A stretch of 64,000 nucleotides of DNA, taken from NCBI GenBank assembly GCA_029262775.1, contig JAJCYR010000014.1, positions 1 to 64,000 of the forward strand. Direction: 5' to 3'. Below, in pieces: positions 44,960-55,258 of the stretch. The notes below the pieces were generated by a model that was given only the letters and a program-made list of their open reading frames with translations, was not told where the DNA came from and made no database searches. Both the position numbers and the translations under genes were made by a program. This stretch comes from Bacteroidota bacterium (GTDB taxonomy: Bacteria > Bacteroidota > Rhodothermia > Rhodothermales > UBA10348). The number at the start of each line of letters is the position of its first letter. The first letter of the stretch is position 1.

Positions 44960-45835
44960 TTACGAAGATCCCGGACGGTGTGCTACCGCGATTAGGCCGG
45001 TCCCGGTTTTGTTCGGCAACTTCATATCGACGACATGAAGCGCGAGTACAACAGGAAGCGCCACGGCGTACCAGATGGGCAATAGCAGGACCCACCCCCA
45101 CCAAGCACCCAGTGCCCGCATGGGGATTTTCACGGCCAGCTTCCACGCCGTGGAGCCGGGCGTACCGTACGTATAGTCAATCCGGTCCACAGCGAGCCCG
45201 GCGCGCTCCAGTTTTCGGCGCAATTCCTCCCGTGCATAGCCATCCCGGACGTGCTCTGAAATGAAGCTTTCCTCGTCGCCATGCCGCACGTCCGAGCCGC
45301 CTTGGTCTGAAGGTGTATTTATGATCACCATGCCGCCAGGCGCAAGGACCCGGTGAAAATGCGAGAATACCCGTTCGTCCTCCTCAATGTGCTCCATCAC
45401 GTCGACCGAAAGGATCAGGTCGTAGGGACCTTCTGCCCGGAGCTCCACCAGATCGTCTACCGCAAACGTGACCCGGTCGTTGAGTCCGGCATCCGTAAAG
45501 AGTCGCCGGGCTTCCTGCAGGTAGTCTTCCTTGATGTCTACCGCCGTAATCCGGACATTGGGGTAGCGCCGCGCCACCCACCAGGAGAACTGGCCGAACC
45601 CGGTGCCAGCATCGAGCATGCGAATGCGAGCCCTCGTGCCGCTACGATCGCCTGCTCCGGGCCGGTCTGCGCTTCGGCCCGCACCCGGAGGCTTCGAAAG
45701 GGCCTCGCGCAGCGCCTGACGTACATACCAGGCGCGCAGAAACACGAGCTGCAAGGCAGTAAAAAAAAGCCTTGTGGCCGTATTTCGGCCCTCCACCAGC
45801 TTTCCGAAACGGTCTTTTATCGGATCATATTCCAC
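44960..45835 (-). CDS. Class I SAM-dependent methyltransferase
   Basis: 291 residues. Motif I is MLDAGTGFGQFSWWVARRYP, followed by ITAVDIKEDYLQEARRLF, DLILSVDVMEHIEEDE and HRVLAPGGMVIINTPSD, the usual class I methyltransferase landmarks. A hydrophobic segment near the C-terminus (WWGWVLLLPIWYAVALPVVLAL) suggests membrane association. Linked downstream of two glycosyltransferase genes (75 bp gap), it may methylate a surface glycan or lipid-linked sugar; the substrate is unknown. A glycine/arginine-rich insertion (about residues 50-68) precedes motif I. Confidence 0.85.
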   Translation of the reverse strand: MEYDPIKDRFGKLVEGRNTATRLFFTALQLVFLRAWYVRQALREALSKPPGAGRSADRPGAGDRSGTRARIRMLDAGTGFGQFSWWVARRYPNVRITAVDIKEDYLQEARRLFTDAGLNDRVTFAVDDLVELRAEGPYDLILSVDVMEHIEEDERVFSHFHRVLAPGGMVIINTPSDQGGSDVRHGDEESFISEHVRDGYAREELRRKLERAGLAVDRIDYTYGTPGSTAWKLAVKIPMRALGAWWGWVLLLPIWYAVALPVVLALHVVDMKLPNKTGTGLIAVAHRPGSS

Positions 45836-45910
45836 GGCGACAATCCTAAAAGCGTGTTGAATGAGTAGGGCCTGTAAATGAGTAGGGCCTGGTCAATAGA
45901 ATCATGAGAA

Positions 45911-47179
45911 TCATGCGTCGGCGAACAGGCGGGCAAACAGCGGCCATGTGGCCAGGCGGCGCGCGTCGTTGGCCCCTCTCGCGAGTCGCGCCAGCGTGTT
46001 CGGCTCAAGGGCGTACTCCAGGGCGTGCGCGAGCGCGTCCACGAACTGGTGTTCGCGTCCCGCCCCGCTGGGCGACGGCTGCACAACGACGCCGTCGACG
46101 CCGTCACGCACCATATCCGGAAGTCCACCCACACCGGACACGATGACCGGCCGCCCGAACTGGAAGGCCGTCTGCACAACGCCGCTCTGCGTGGCCTGGC
46201 GGTAGGGCTGGACCACAAGGTCCGCGGCCGAGAACAACACCGCCACCTCGCCATCCGGAATATAGTGCGCGCGGATCTGCACCCGCTCCGTGAGCCCTTC
46301 CCTGGCAATCAGCTCCCGGTACGCGTCTTCCTCCTCGTAAAACTCGCCGGCGACCATCAGGTGAATGGGCAGGTCGGGCCGCCTGCGGTGCAGCACGCCC
46401 AGCGCGCCCACGAGCAGGTCCAGCCCCTTGTACCGCCTCACAAGGCCGAAAAAGAGGAGTCCAAATGCGCCCTCGGGTGGCCAGTGGGCCGTGCGGCGCG
46501 CTGCAGCCGGATCCATGGCGGCCCCGAAGTGCTCGTAGACGGGGTGCGGCGAGACGTCAATGGAACGCTCATCGCGCCCCGCAATCCGGCTGCAGCGCGC
46601 CGCCTCTCCCCGGGTCAGCGTGATGATCCGGTCCATGCGCCTGAGCAGTACCCGCATGAGCAGCCGGGCGAGGGGCTGTTTCTCATGGGGCAGCGCGTTG
46701 TGGACGACGGCCGTCGTGACCATCCCCCTTTTTTGGGCCGCGCGGGCGGCCACGAGGTAGAGCGGCGCAAAAAACGGCATCCAGACCATGAATACCAGCT
46801 CCCGTGCGCCGCTCTCCTCGGCCGCCCGCGCGGCCCGGACTCCCGTCCACGGGCGGAGCGAATCGAGGAGGCGTTCGGCTGGCGGAGCTGGCGGCAACCT
46901 ATCGGCAGGCGGAGCTGGCGGCGAACTGTCAGTAGGCTGTGGCGCCGCTGCGCCGGTGGCCGTGGTTGTTGCCGGGACTTCCTGGCTGGCGCCGGGAAAC
47001 AGCCAGTCCGGATACTGCCGCGAGAATGAAATGCCGGTTACCGGGTGCCGTTCGGCCTTCAGGGCCGCATGCAACGCGGCCGTGAATTGGGCAATACCCC
47101 CCCGGTACGGAGGGTACGGGCCAACGATGGCAATGGCTCGAGGTCGTTGCCCCGAATCGTTGACTGCGGCGGGGGTCAT
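45911..47179 (-). CDS. Glycosyltransferase family 4
   Basis: 422 residues, GT-B fold. The N-terminal IAIVGPYPPYRGGIAQFTAALHAAL and C-terminal FGLLFFGLVRRYKGLDLLVGALGVL and LFSAADLVVQPYRQATQSGVVQTAFQFGRPVIVS match GT4 retaining transferases. A proline/alanine-rich stretch (about residues 70-105, with repeated PPA(D/E)RL) interrupts the N-terminal domain and is probably a species-specific insertion. The ATG overlaps the stop of the upstream GT2 gene by 4 bp, so the two are translationally coupled and likely act on one glycan. Confidence 0.87.
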   Translation of the reverse strand: MTPAAVNDSGQRPRAIAIVGPYPPYRGGIAQFTAALHAALKAERHPVTGISFSRQYPDWLFPGASQEVPATTTATGAAAPQPTDSSPPAPPADRLPPAPPAERLLDSLRPWTGVRAARAAEESGARELVFMVWMPFFAPLYLVAARAAQKRGMVTTAVVHNALPHEKQPLARLLMRVLLRRMDRIITLTRGEAARCSRIAGRDERSIDVSPHPVYEHFGAAMDPAAARRTAHWPPEGAFGLLFFGLVRRYKGLDLLVGALGVLHRRRPDLPIHLMVAGEFYEEEDAYRELIAREGLTERVQIRAHYIPDGEVAVLFSAADLVVQPYRQATQSGVVQTAFQFGRPVIVSGVGGLPDMVRDGVDGVVVQPSPSGAGREHQFVDALAHALEYALEPNTLARLARGANDARRLATWPLFARLFADA

Positions 47180-48153
47180 TCGCCCCCGACCGGCACATCC
47201 GCAGGCATTTCCTCCGAAATCCCATAGGTAGTCGTCTCCTGCATGCGCGGCACGACAACCATTTCACCGACCAGGCCGACGGTGAACATTTGTACACCCA
47301 CCAGAATCAGGAGCGCTCCCAGCAGCAGCAGCGGCCTATCTCCAATCGGATGGCCGTACCACAACTTGTCGATCGATATCCACAAACTGATCAGGAAGCC
47401 GCCCAGGAACGCGAGCGTCCCGAGCGTTCCGAAGAAATGCATGGGCCGCGCCGTGAAGCGCGACAGGAAATGCACCGTGAGCAGGTCCAGAAACCCCTTG
47501 ATGAAGCGCTCCAGACCGAATTTCGTGCGACCGTATTTGCGCGGGTGGTGCTGCACCACCTTCTCGGTAATGCGGGTGTAACCCTCCCAGCTCGCCAAAA
47601 GCGGGACGTAGCGGTGCAGCTCTCCGTAGAGCCGGACCGATTTTACGACTTCCAGCCTGTAGGCCTTCAGCCCGCAGTTGAAATCGTGCAGGTCTATGCC
47701 AGACATACGGCGCGTTACAAAATTGAAGAAGTGGCTGGGGATGGTCTTCGAGAGCGGATCCTGCCGGCGGCGCTTCCACCCCGAAACGAGGTCGTATCCA
47801 TCCTCGAGAAGCGTCACAAGACCCGGAATTTCGGCCGGATCATCCTGGAGGTCCGCATCCATCGTAATCACATATGCGCCCGTGGCGCGTTCAAACCCGA
47901 CGGCGAGCGCCGCTGACTTGCCGTAATTGCGGCGAAAACGGATACCCCGGAAGCGGCCATCACGCTCGTTCATGGTTGTGATCACGTCCCACGAGTCGTC
48001 TTTCGAGCCGTCGTCCACAAACAGGACTTCAAACGAATATCCGGCGCCATCACAGACGCCACGAATCCGGTCCGCAAGTTCGGGGATCGACGCTTCCTCG
48101 TCGAGCACCGGGACCACGATGGAGAGATCCAACCGTTTGGCGTCACGTGCCAT
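47176..48153 (-). CDS. Glycosyltransferase family 2, GtrB/DPM1-like with two membrane segments
   Basis: 325 residues. GT-A landmarks: LSIVVPVLDEEASIPELADRI, VLFVDDGSKDDSWDVI, YVITMDADLQDDPAEIPGL with the DxD, and NCGLKAYRLEVVKSVRLYGELHRYVP. Two C-terminal hydrophobic segments (about 235-260 and 270-295) place it among polyisoprenyl-phosphate glucosyl/GlcNAc-type transferases that charge a lipid carrier in the inner membrane. It starts five bases after the gyrB stop and overlaps the next GT4 gene by 4 bp. Confidence 0.88.
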   Translation of the reverse strand: MARDAKRLDLSIVVPVLDEEASIPELADRIRGVCDGAGYSFEVLFVDDGSKDDSWDVITTMNERDGRFRGIRFRRNYGKSAALAVGFERATGAYVITMDADLQDDPAEIPGLVTLLEDGYDLVSGWKRRRQDPLSKTIPSHFFNFVTRRMSGIDLHDFNCGLKAYRLEVVKSVRLYGELHRYVPLLASWEGYTRITEKVVQHHPRKYGRTKFGLERFIKGFLDLLTVHFLSRFTARPMHFFGTLGTLAFLGGFLISLWISIDKLWYGHPIGDRPLLLLGALLILVGVQMFTVGLVGEMVVVPRMQETTTYGISEEMPADVPVGGE

Positions 48154-48157
48154 GCGG

Positions 48158-50194
<2,037 letters not shown>

Positions 50195-50208
50195 CTACCA
50201 GACGGGCT

Positions 50209-50868
50209 TCAGACCTCCAGATACCGCATGAATTCCTGGACCCGGTCCATCAGACCGTCCGAGTCTTCTTCCTCTCCAAACGCAGCTACTACGTGGTAGC
50301 CGTTGTGCTCCAGGATGTGGCGAACGCGCGTGGCATCGCGCACATTCAGCTTGAGAGTGATGCCGATATGATCGTCCGGCATCTCTTCGGTCGCGAGAGA
50401 GAGCACGCGGACATCATTCTGCTCAACAAGGTATACGATCTTGGACAGCGCCGCGTCCCGCTTGTCCTCTTCCAGCGCCAGTATGGCACCGGTCGACTGC
50501 GTCCCGAGCATGGCGGCAAACCGCTCAAAGAGATCATGGCGACGAATGAGTCCACCGTAGCGCTCGTCGGCGCCGACGACCGGCACCATGCTAAGGCCGT
50601 GATTCATGATGATGCGGGTGACCTCGAATACGTGGTCGGTGGCGGCCACGTGCACGGGCGTGCCCTGAAGACGGGAGCCCACCGGTTCATCCGGTCCGGC
50701 CGACCCGAGCAGGTCGTCTTCCGATATGATGCCCACAAGGTGCGCGACCTCGTCCACGACCGGCAGGTGGCGGACGCGCATTTCCATCATCAGACCCAGC
50801 GCATATTCGACGCAGTCCAATGGCCGGAGCGGCGGTGTTTCGTGTGTTATGAGTACATCCACAGACAT
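50209..50868 (-). CDS. CBS-pair protein with ACT-like C-terminus
   Basis: 219 residues from the ATG at 50868. Two CBS motifs: ALGLMMEMRVRHLPVVDEVAHLVGIISEDDLL and TRIIMNHGLSMVPVVGADERYGGLIRRHDLFERF. The last 75 residues (VYLVEQNDVRVLSLATEE to RVRHILEHNGYHVVAAFGEEE) look like an ACT-type regulatory fold, the AcuB-like arrangement. CBS pairs bind adenine nucleotides; the regulated partner is unknown. It lies between hflX and gyrB, 92 bp from the latter. Confidence 0.8.
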   Translation of the reverse strand: MSVDVLITHETPPLRPLDCVEYALGLMMEMRVRHLPVVDEVAHLVGIISEDDLLGSAGPDEPVGSRLQGTPVHVAATDHVFEVTRIIMNHGLSMVPVVGADERYGGLIRRHDLFERFAAMLGTQSTGAILALEEDKRDAALSKIVYLVEQNDVRVLSLATEEMPDDHIGITLKLNVRDATRVRHILEHNGYHVVAAFGEEEDSDGLMDRVQEFMRYLEV

Positions 50869-50971
50869 GACCGGTAATCTACATCTTGGACATGGCAAAC
50901 GCTGTGCCGTTTCTACAGGTGAGGCCAGAAATCAGACCATTCAGCCAAGGAGTCGATCGGAAACCGATGTA

Positions 50972-52327
50972 TCAGGCATCTTTTTCCGCCGGACTGCCTC
51001 CTGTTTTTCCTTCGACGACCTGCAGGTCCTGATATTTTGTCACAAGATCATCAAGGTCTTTGGCGTAGCGCGGCGCCACCCGGAAGTGAAGCTGCACGAC
51101 GGCTACCACCTCCGCTTCCCATGGGAGCGAGGCATAGAGCCAGGCTTCGTCCTTCACGTCGGCAATCCGGTGGATGTGGGAAATGGCCGATTGGTCCGAG
51201 ACGGGAAGCAGCACGACCCGGTCCTCGAAGTCTTGTTCGATTACCCGGGTCAGCTTGTCGGCCAGTTCGATAAGGCCCATGCCCCGCCGAGCCGACACGA
51301 ATGCCGCGTCCGGAAACTCGGCGCCGAGCGCCGAGAGCTCGTCGAACTCTTCGAACGCATCGACCTTGTTGAATACGAAGAGTTGGGGCGTCGTGTCCGC
51401 CCCCAGTTCGGTCAGCGTTTCGTTCACCACACGCATGTGGTCGCGGAAACCGGGGTGCGTCGCATCGATGACATGCATGAGCACGTCTGCCTCGCGCACT
51501 TCGTCGAGGGTGCTCTTGAAGCTTTCAATGAGACGGTGGGGCAGTTTGCGGATGAATCCGACGGTGTCCGAGAGCAGAATGGTCTTGTTGGCCGTGAGCT
51601 CGACCGTGCGGGTTGTGGCGTCGAGTGTGGCAAACAGGCGGTTTTCAGCGAGCACGTCGGCGTCGTGGGCCAGCGCATTCATGAGCGTCGACTTACCAGC
51701 GTTCGTGTAGCCGACGAGCGATACCCGGGTGAAGTCCTCGCGCCCCTGCCGCTGCGTCGTGCGCTGGCGGTCAATTTTGTCGAGCCGGTCCTTGAGCGTT
51801 GAAATCCGCTGACCAATCAGGCGGCGATCGGTCTCAATCTGCGTCTCTCCTGGGCCTTTCGTTCCAATACCGCCTTTCTGGCGTGAAAGGTGCGTCCACT
51901 GGCGCGTGAGCCGGGTACTCAGGTACTCGAGCTGCGCCAGCTCGACCTGGGTTTTGGCGGTCGCCGTCCGGGCATTGCGGGCAAAAATGTCGAGAATGAG
52001 CGCCGAGCGGTCGACCAACTTGCATTCGAGGGCGCGCTCGAGGTTGCGGAGCTGGATGGCCGAGAGATCGTCGTCGAAAATGACCAGATCACTCTTGCGC
52101 TCGGCAACAATGGCACGGACTTCGTCGACCTTGCCTTTACCGATATAGGTAGCCGGATGGGCCGCCGCCACGCGCTGCGTGACACGGTCGGTTACGTCGG
52201 CTCCGGCCGTATCGGCCAGCAGCTCGAGTTCGTTCAGGGAATCTTCGGCATCGAAACGCGTGTCACCGGGAGTCAACACACCCACAAGTACTGCGCGTTC
52301 CCGCCGGTCAGTCTGGATATCGTACAA
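50972..52327 (-). CDS. hflX: GTPase HflX
   Basis: 451 residues from a TTG at 52327 (no ATG fits the conserved ERAVLVGVLTPG start). The N-terminal HflX domain includes LVIFDDDLSAIQLRNLE; a coiled-coil linker has KGGIGTKGPGETQIETDRR; the GTPase domain has G1 GYTNAGKSTLMNAL, G3 DTVGFIRKLPHRLIESF and G4 NKVDAF. HflX splits stalled or hibernating 70S ribosomes under stress. It lies upstream of the CBS protein gene by 103 bp. Confidence 0.93.
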   Translation of the reverse strand: MYDIQTDRRERAVLVGVLTPGDTRFDAEDSLNELELLADTAGADVTDRVTQRVAAAHPATYIGKGKVDEVRAIVAERKSDLVIFDDDLSAIQLRNLERALECKLVDRSALILDIFARNARTATAKTQVELAQLEYLSTRLTRQWTHLSRQKGGIGTKGPGETQIETDRRLIGQRISTLKDRLDKIDRQRTTQRQGREDFTRVSLVGYTNAGKSTLMNALAHDADVLAENRLFATLDATTRTVELTANKTILLSDTVGFIRKLPHRLIESFKSTLDEVREADVLMHVIDATHPGFRDHMRVVNETLTELGADTTPQLFVFNKVDAFEEFDELSALGAEFPDAAFVSARRGMGLIELADKLTRVIEQDFEDRVVLLPVSDQSAISHIHRIADVKDEAWLYASLPWEAEVVAVVQLHFRVAPRYAKDLDDLVTKYQDLQVVEGKTGGSPAEKDA

Positions 52328-52348
52328 TCAGTCAGCCTTCCATCTGGG

Positions 52349-52912
52349 TCAGTGGCCTTCCATGGCCTTGCGCTCGGCAGGAGTGCGAAGGGGAAGTGAG
52401 GTCTCGTCGCCGATTTTCTGCGCCAATACGTGCCGGAACCGGTCCTCGTGCATTCGGGGAACGACCAGATCCAGTCGGCGGCGCTGGTCATCATACCGGT
52501 TGTATATGAAGACGAACGTCGCGTGCCGTCCATCATTGACCTCGAACCAGTCATTGATCTGGCTCCAGGCAACTGCGTCCCCGGGCCGGCCGGTCCCGGG
52601 GACAATTCCATAGTCGGTCACCACCACGCCCGATGCCATGACCATGGCCGCGAACCACAGCAATCCTCCCACCAGATACCCCAGGTAGACGGAAGATCCA
52701 ATTTCTGGATACGCATTGTGCGCGAAGACCATGAACAGCGCCACAAAGCCCGTGAAGACGGTCGGCCACAGCGGGAAACCGAGCGGCATGTGCCCCCGCC
52801 ACTCCATCCGTACGCCCCGGATACGCAGCCGCTGTATGACGGTGATAGCCAGCAGAAGGGCCGTGACGCCAAGAAAGGCGAGCACCAGAACCGTATGTAT
52901 GGTTGACATCAT
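52349..52912 (-). CDS. Small membrane protein of unknown function
   Basis: 187 residues from the ATG at 52912 (or 52909). Three hydrophobic segments (about 5-25, 43-63 and 72-95) are followed by a soluble region with VVVTDYGIVPGTGRPGDAVAWSQINDWFEV and HATFVFIYNR, reminiscent of bacterial PH-like domains that follow membrane helices. I do not recognise a named family. It sits between hflX (21 bp away) and the BatA-like gene (31 bp), suggesting cotranscription. Confidence 0.65.
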   Translation of the reverse strand: MMSTIHTVLVLAFLGVTALLLAITVIQRLRIRGVRMEWRGHMPLGFPLWPTVFTGFVALFMVFAHNAYPEIGSSVYLGYLVGGLLWFAAMVMASGVVVTDYGIVPGTGRPGDAVAWSQINDWFEVNDGRHATFVFIYNRYDDQRRRLDLVVPRMHEDRFRHVLAQKIGDETSLPLRTPAERKAMEGH

Positions 52913-52943
52913 ATGTAACTGGGACCTGCCAAGCAGGCCCTGA

Positions 52944-55091
52944 TCAGGAAGCCGTGGTTTCCGGTCGCCACTGCGATGCAACGACCATCTCCGCCAACAG
53001 AAAAAGCAACGCAAGGCCCAAAAAGACGTTCCACAGCTCCAGACCGACACGGGCCTCGCGAACCCCTTCGGCCAGCGCACCAGGCGTTCCGGTTCCGAGA
53101 TCAAGCACAGACACCGGACGCACAATGGTTTCCAACCGGTCGCGCGCATCGTCCCTGTCGAGCACGGTCAGATCAGACTCCGCCGCGTCCGGCTGCACCA
53201 CGACCTGCCGCAGAATCCGGCCTGACTGCACCACATCATAAATACCGGGTGTCACGAGCGTCCCATCCACATCGAGGAGCACCGCGCCCGGAAGCATCCG
53301 CTGGGGCGGAATCTGCTCCTCGCCCGCGTCGCTGCGCAGCATAACGGGGTCATTTCCCTCGGCATTTCCAAGGCGCAGTTGCAGCGGCCCCCCGGACACC
53401 ACGCCCGAGGCCATGACCGTTCCCGTCGACGACACATGGTAGAGAGACCGGTAAATCAGCGGCAAGAACAGCCCTCGAACCGGAAAATCGCTCCACCTGA
53501 TGTCCGATTCCACGGCGTAAAACAGCACAATGCCCTGGCCATGCCTGATTTCCTGCAGGAACGGCGTGCCAGCGGTGAGCGAAATAATGGTCTGCTCAGA
53601 CGCACCACCGGGCCGGTAGGGCACATACCGGTAAACCACAGGCTGTTCGAGGCGCACAGGCTCGCCTTCGACGGAGGGCACGAACAGGCCCTCAAAGAGC
53701 ACGTGCTCGGAAAACACCTGGTCGAACGTGGCCGCTGGCACCCCATCCAACTGGCCCACGGGAGCATCGACACGGCCGGCCCCCCATGCGGCAAGCAGGG
53801 CATTCCAGTCGGCTATGTCCACTGCATCGCCCGGAAAAACAACCACGCCACCGCCATCTCGGACGTACCGGGCCAGTGCGTCGCGCTCGGCGGCAGAGAC
53901 ATCCGCAACGCCCGAAAGCAGCACGGCATTGAACGTGCCGAGCGGTGTTACGGCGAGTTGGTCCTCCGCTATCCGCTCCACATCGAACTGGAACCCGCCA
54001 CCCGCCAGCTCCCGAGAGAGCGCAAGTTCCAGGTACCGGGTGGCACTCCCCACGATCAGCACCCGTCGCACCTCGGGCACGAGCACGGAGAACAGGCGGG
54101 CATTGTCCGGCTCGTAGAGGGCATCGTCAATTTCCACACGGCCCCGCAGAAAACCGGTCTCCTGCGGCGTAAGCGACATTTCCACCTCGGCCGCTCCTCC
54201 CGGAGGAATATCCACGGACTGCTGCGCCATGCGCTGCCCACCCAGGTAGGCACTGGCCAGGATCCCGGTCTGTGGCGAGGACCCGTAATTGGTCAGCATC
54301 GCGCGAACGCGCAGCGGCTCGCCCGGCGCCACGATCCGGCTGAGCACCTCTACATCGGACACCGCGAGGTTGGGCTGCTCCTGCCCGCCGATCGGCACCA
54401 GAACGGTCGGTACGTCCCGGACGCGTGCGTCACCGCCGCGCGCCTCGGTCCGGGTAGATGCAAGCGCCGAGGCCTGCAGATCGGTGATAACATAGATGAT
54501 CCGGTTGGGCACGTCGCGCCCCACAAGCAGCGCTGCGGCACGGTCCACCGCGTCGGCCAACGAGTGGCCTGCCGGCGAGGCAGCTACGGAATTGATAACG
54601 CCAAGCGCCTCGTTTCCCGGGCGCAGCGGCAGAGCATGCGCCGCGGCGCTGGAGCCTGGGCGGGTGGGGGTGCCCGCCGCCGGCACGATGAACACCTCGT
54701 CCTCGCTGTCCAGATCGCTCATGAGCGCGGCGGCCACGGAGCGGGCCTGTTCCATGTAGCTGCCCCCCGCGTCGCGCAGCGTCATGGACATGGAGTTGTC
54801 GATCACAATGGCCACGCTGGCACGTCCCGTGCCCATCAGGCCCGCGAGTCCGCCTTCCAGTGTGGGGCGTGCAAACGACATCACAAGCGCCGCAATGGCG
54901 AGCGTCCGGAGTGCCAGCAGCAACCACTGCTTGATGCGCACGCGCTGCATGGTGCTCTTCTGCAGTTCGTGCAGGAACGCGAGGCTCGAGAAGCGGACGC
55001 GCCGAGGCCGTCTGAAATTGAACAGATGGATCACGAGCGGGATGCCCGCCGCTATCAGTCCAAGAAGAAAAAGAGGATTCAGAAATGTCAT
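52944..55091 (-). CDS. BatA-type N-terminal/VWA-domain membrane protein
   Basis: 715 residues from the ATG at 55091. The start FLNPLFLLGLIAAGIPLVIHLFNFRRPRRVRFSSLAFL is the 'aerotolerance regulator N-terminal' signature of BatA-like proteins in Bacteroidota. A second membrane segment near 60-80 precedes a von Willebrand A domain with a MIDAS-like VIDNSMSM. Long beta-rich periplasmic regions follow, and a C-terminal helix (VFLGLALLFLLAEMVVA) anchors the end. Similar proteins accompany MoxR-ATPase/Bat operons, though none is adjacent here. It diverges from uvrA across 167 bp. Confidence 0.8.
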   Translation of the reverse strand: MTFLNPLFLLGLIAAGIPLVIHLFNFRRPRRVRFSSLAFLHELQKSTMQRVRIKQWLLLALRTLAIAALVMSFARPTLEGGLAGLMGTGRASVAIVIDNSMSMTLRDAGGSYMEQARSVAAALMSDLDSEDEVFIVPAAGTPTRPGSSAAAHALPLRPGNEALGVINSVAASPAGHSLADAVDRAAALLVGRDVPNRIIYVITDLQASALASTRTEARGGDARVRDVPTVLVPIGGQEQPNLAVSDVEVLSRIVAPGEPLRVRAMLTNYGSSPQTGILASAYLGGQRMAQQSVDIPPGGAAEVEMSLTPQETGFLRGRVEIDDALYEPDNARLFSVLVPEVRRVLIVGSATRYLELALSRELAGGGFQFDVERIAEDQLAVTPLGTFNAVLLSGVADVSAAERDALARYVRDGGGVVVFPGDAVDIADWNALLAAWGAGRVDAPVGQLDGVPAATFDQVFSEHVLFEGLFVPSVEGEPVRLEQPVVYRYVPYRPGGASEQTIISLTAGTPFLQEIRHGQGIVLFYAVESDIRWSDFPVRGLFLPLIYRSLYHVSSTGTVMASGVVSGGPLQLRLGNAEGNDPVMLRSDAGEEQIPPQRMLPGAVLLDVDGTLVTPGIYDVVQSGRILRQVVVQPDAAESDLTVLDRDDARDRLETIVRPVSVLDLGTGTPGALAEGVREARVGLELWNVFLGLALLFLLAEMVVASQWRPETTAS

Positions 55092-55258
55092 GGGAGGCGA
55101 ACGACCGAGTGTAACGGGCGTTTCCGCAGAAGCGCCGCAAAAAGGCGCGGGCATGGGACGAGCCCCGGGAGGCAGCGGGGGCACTTTCGGACCCGTCCCT
55201 GCGTAGACAGGCCGCCCTGTGTACAAGACCGCCTGCCGGACAGGCCACCTCATCCCCG

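Noticed and set aside
55201-55258. Possible LexA-type site (CTGTGTACAAG) upstream of uvrA
   Set aside because: Only one half-site resembles the GTGTA box near lexA and the second arm is missing, so I do not claim SOS control.
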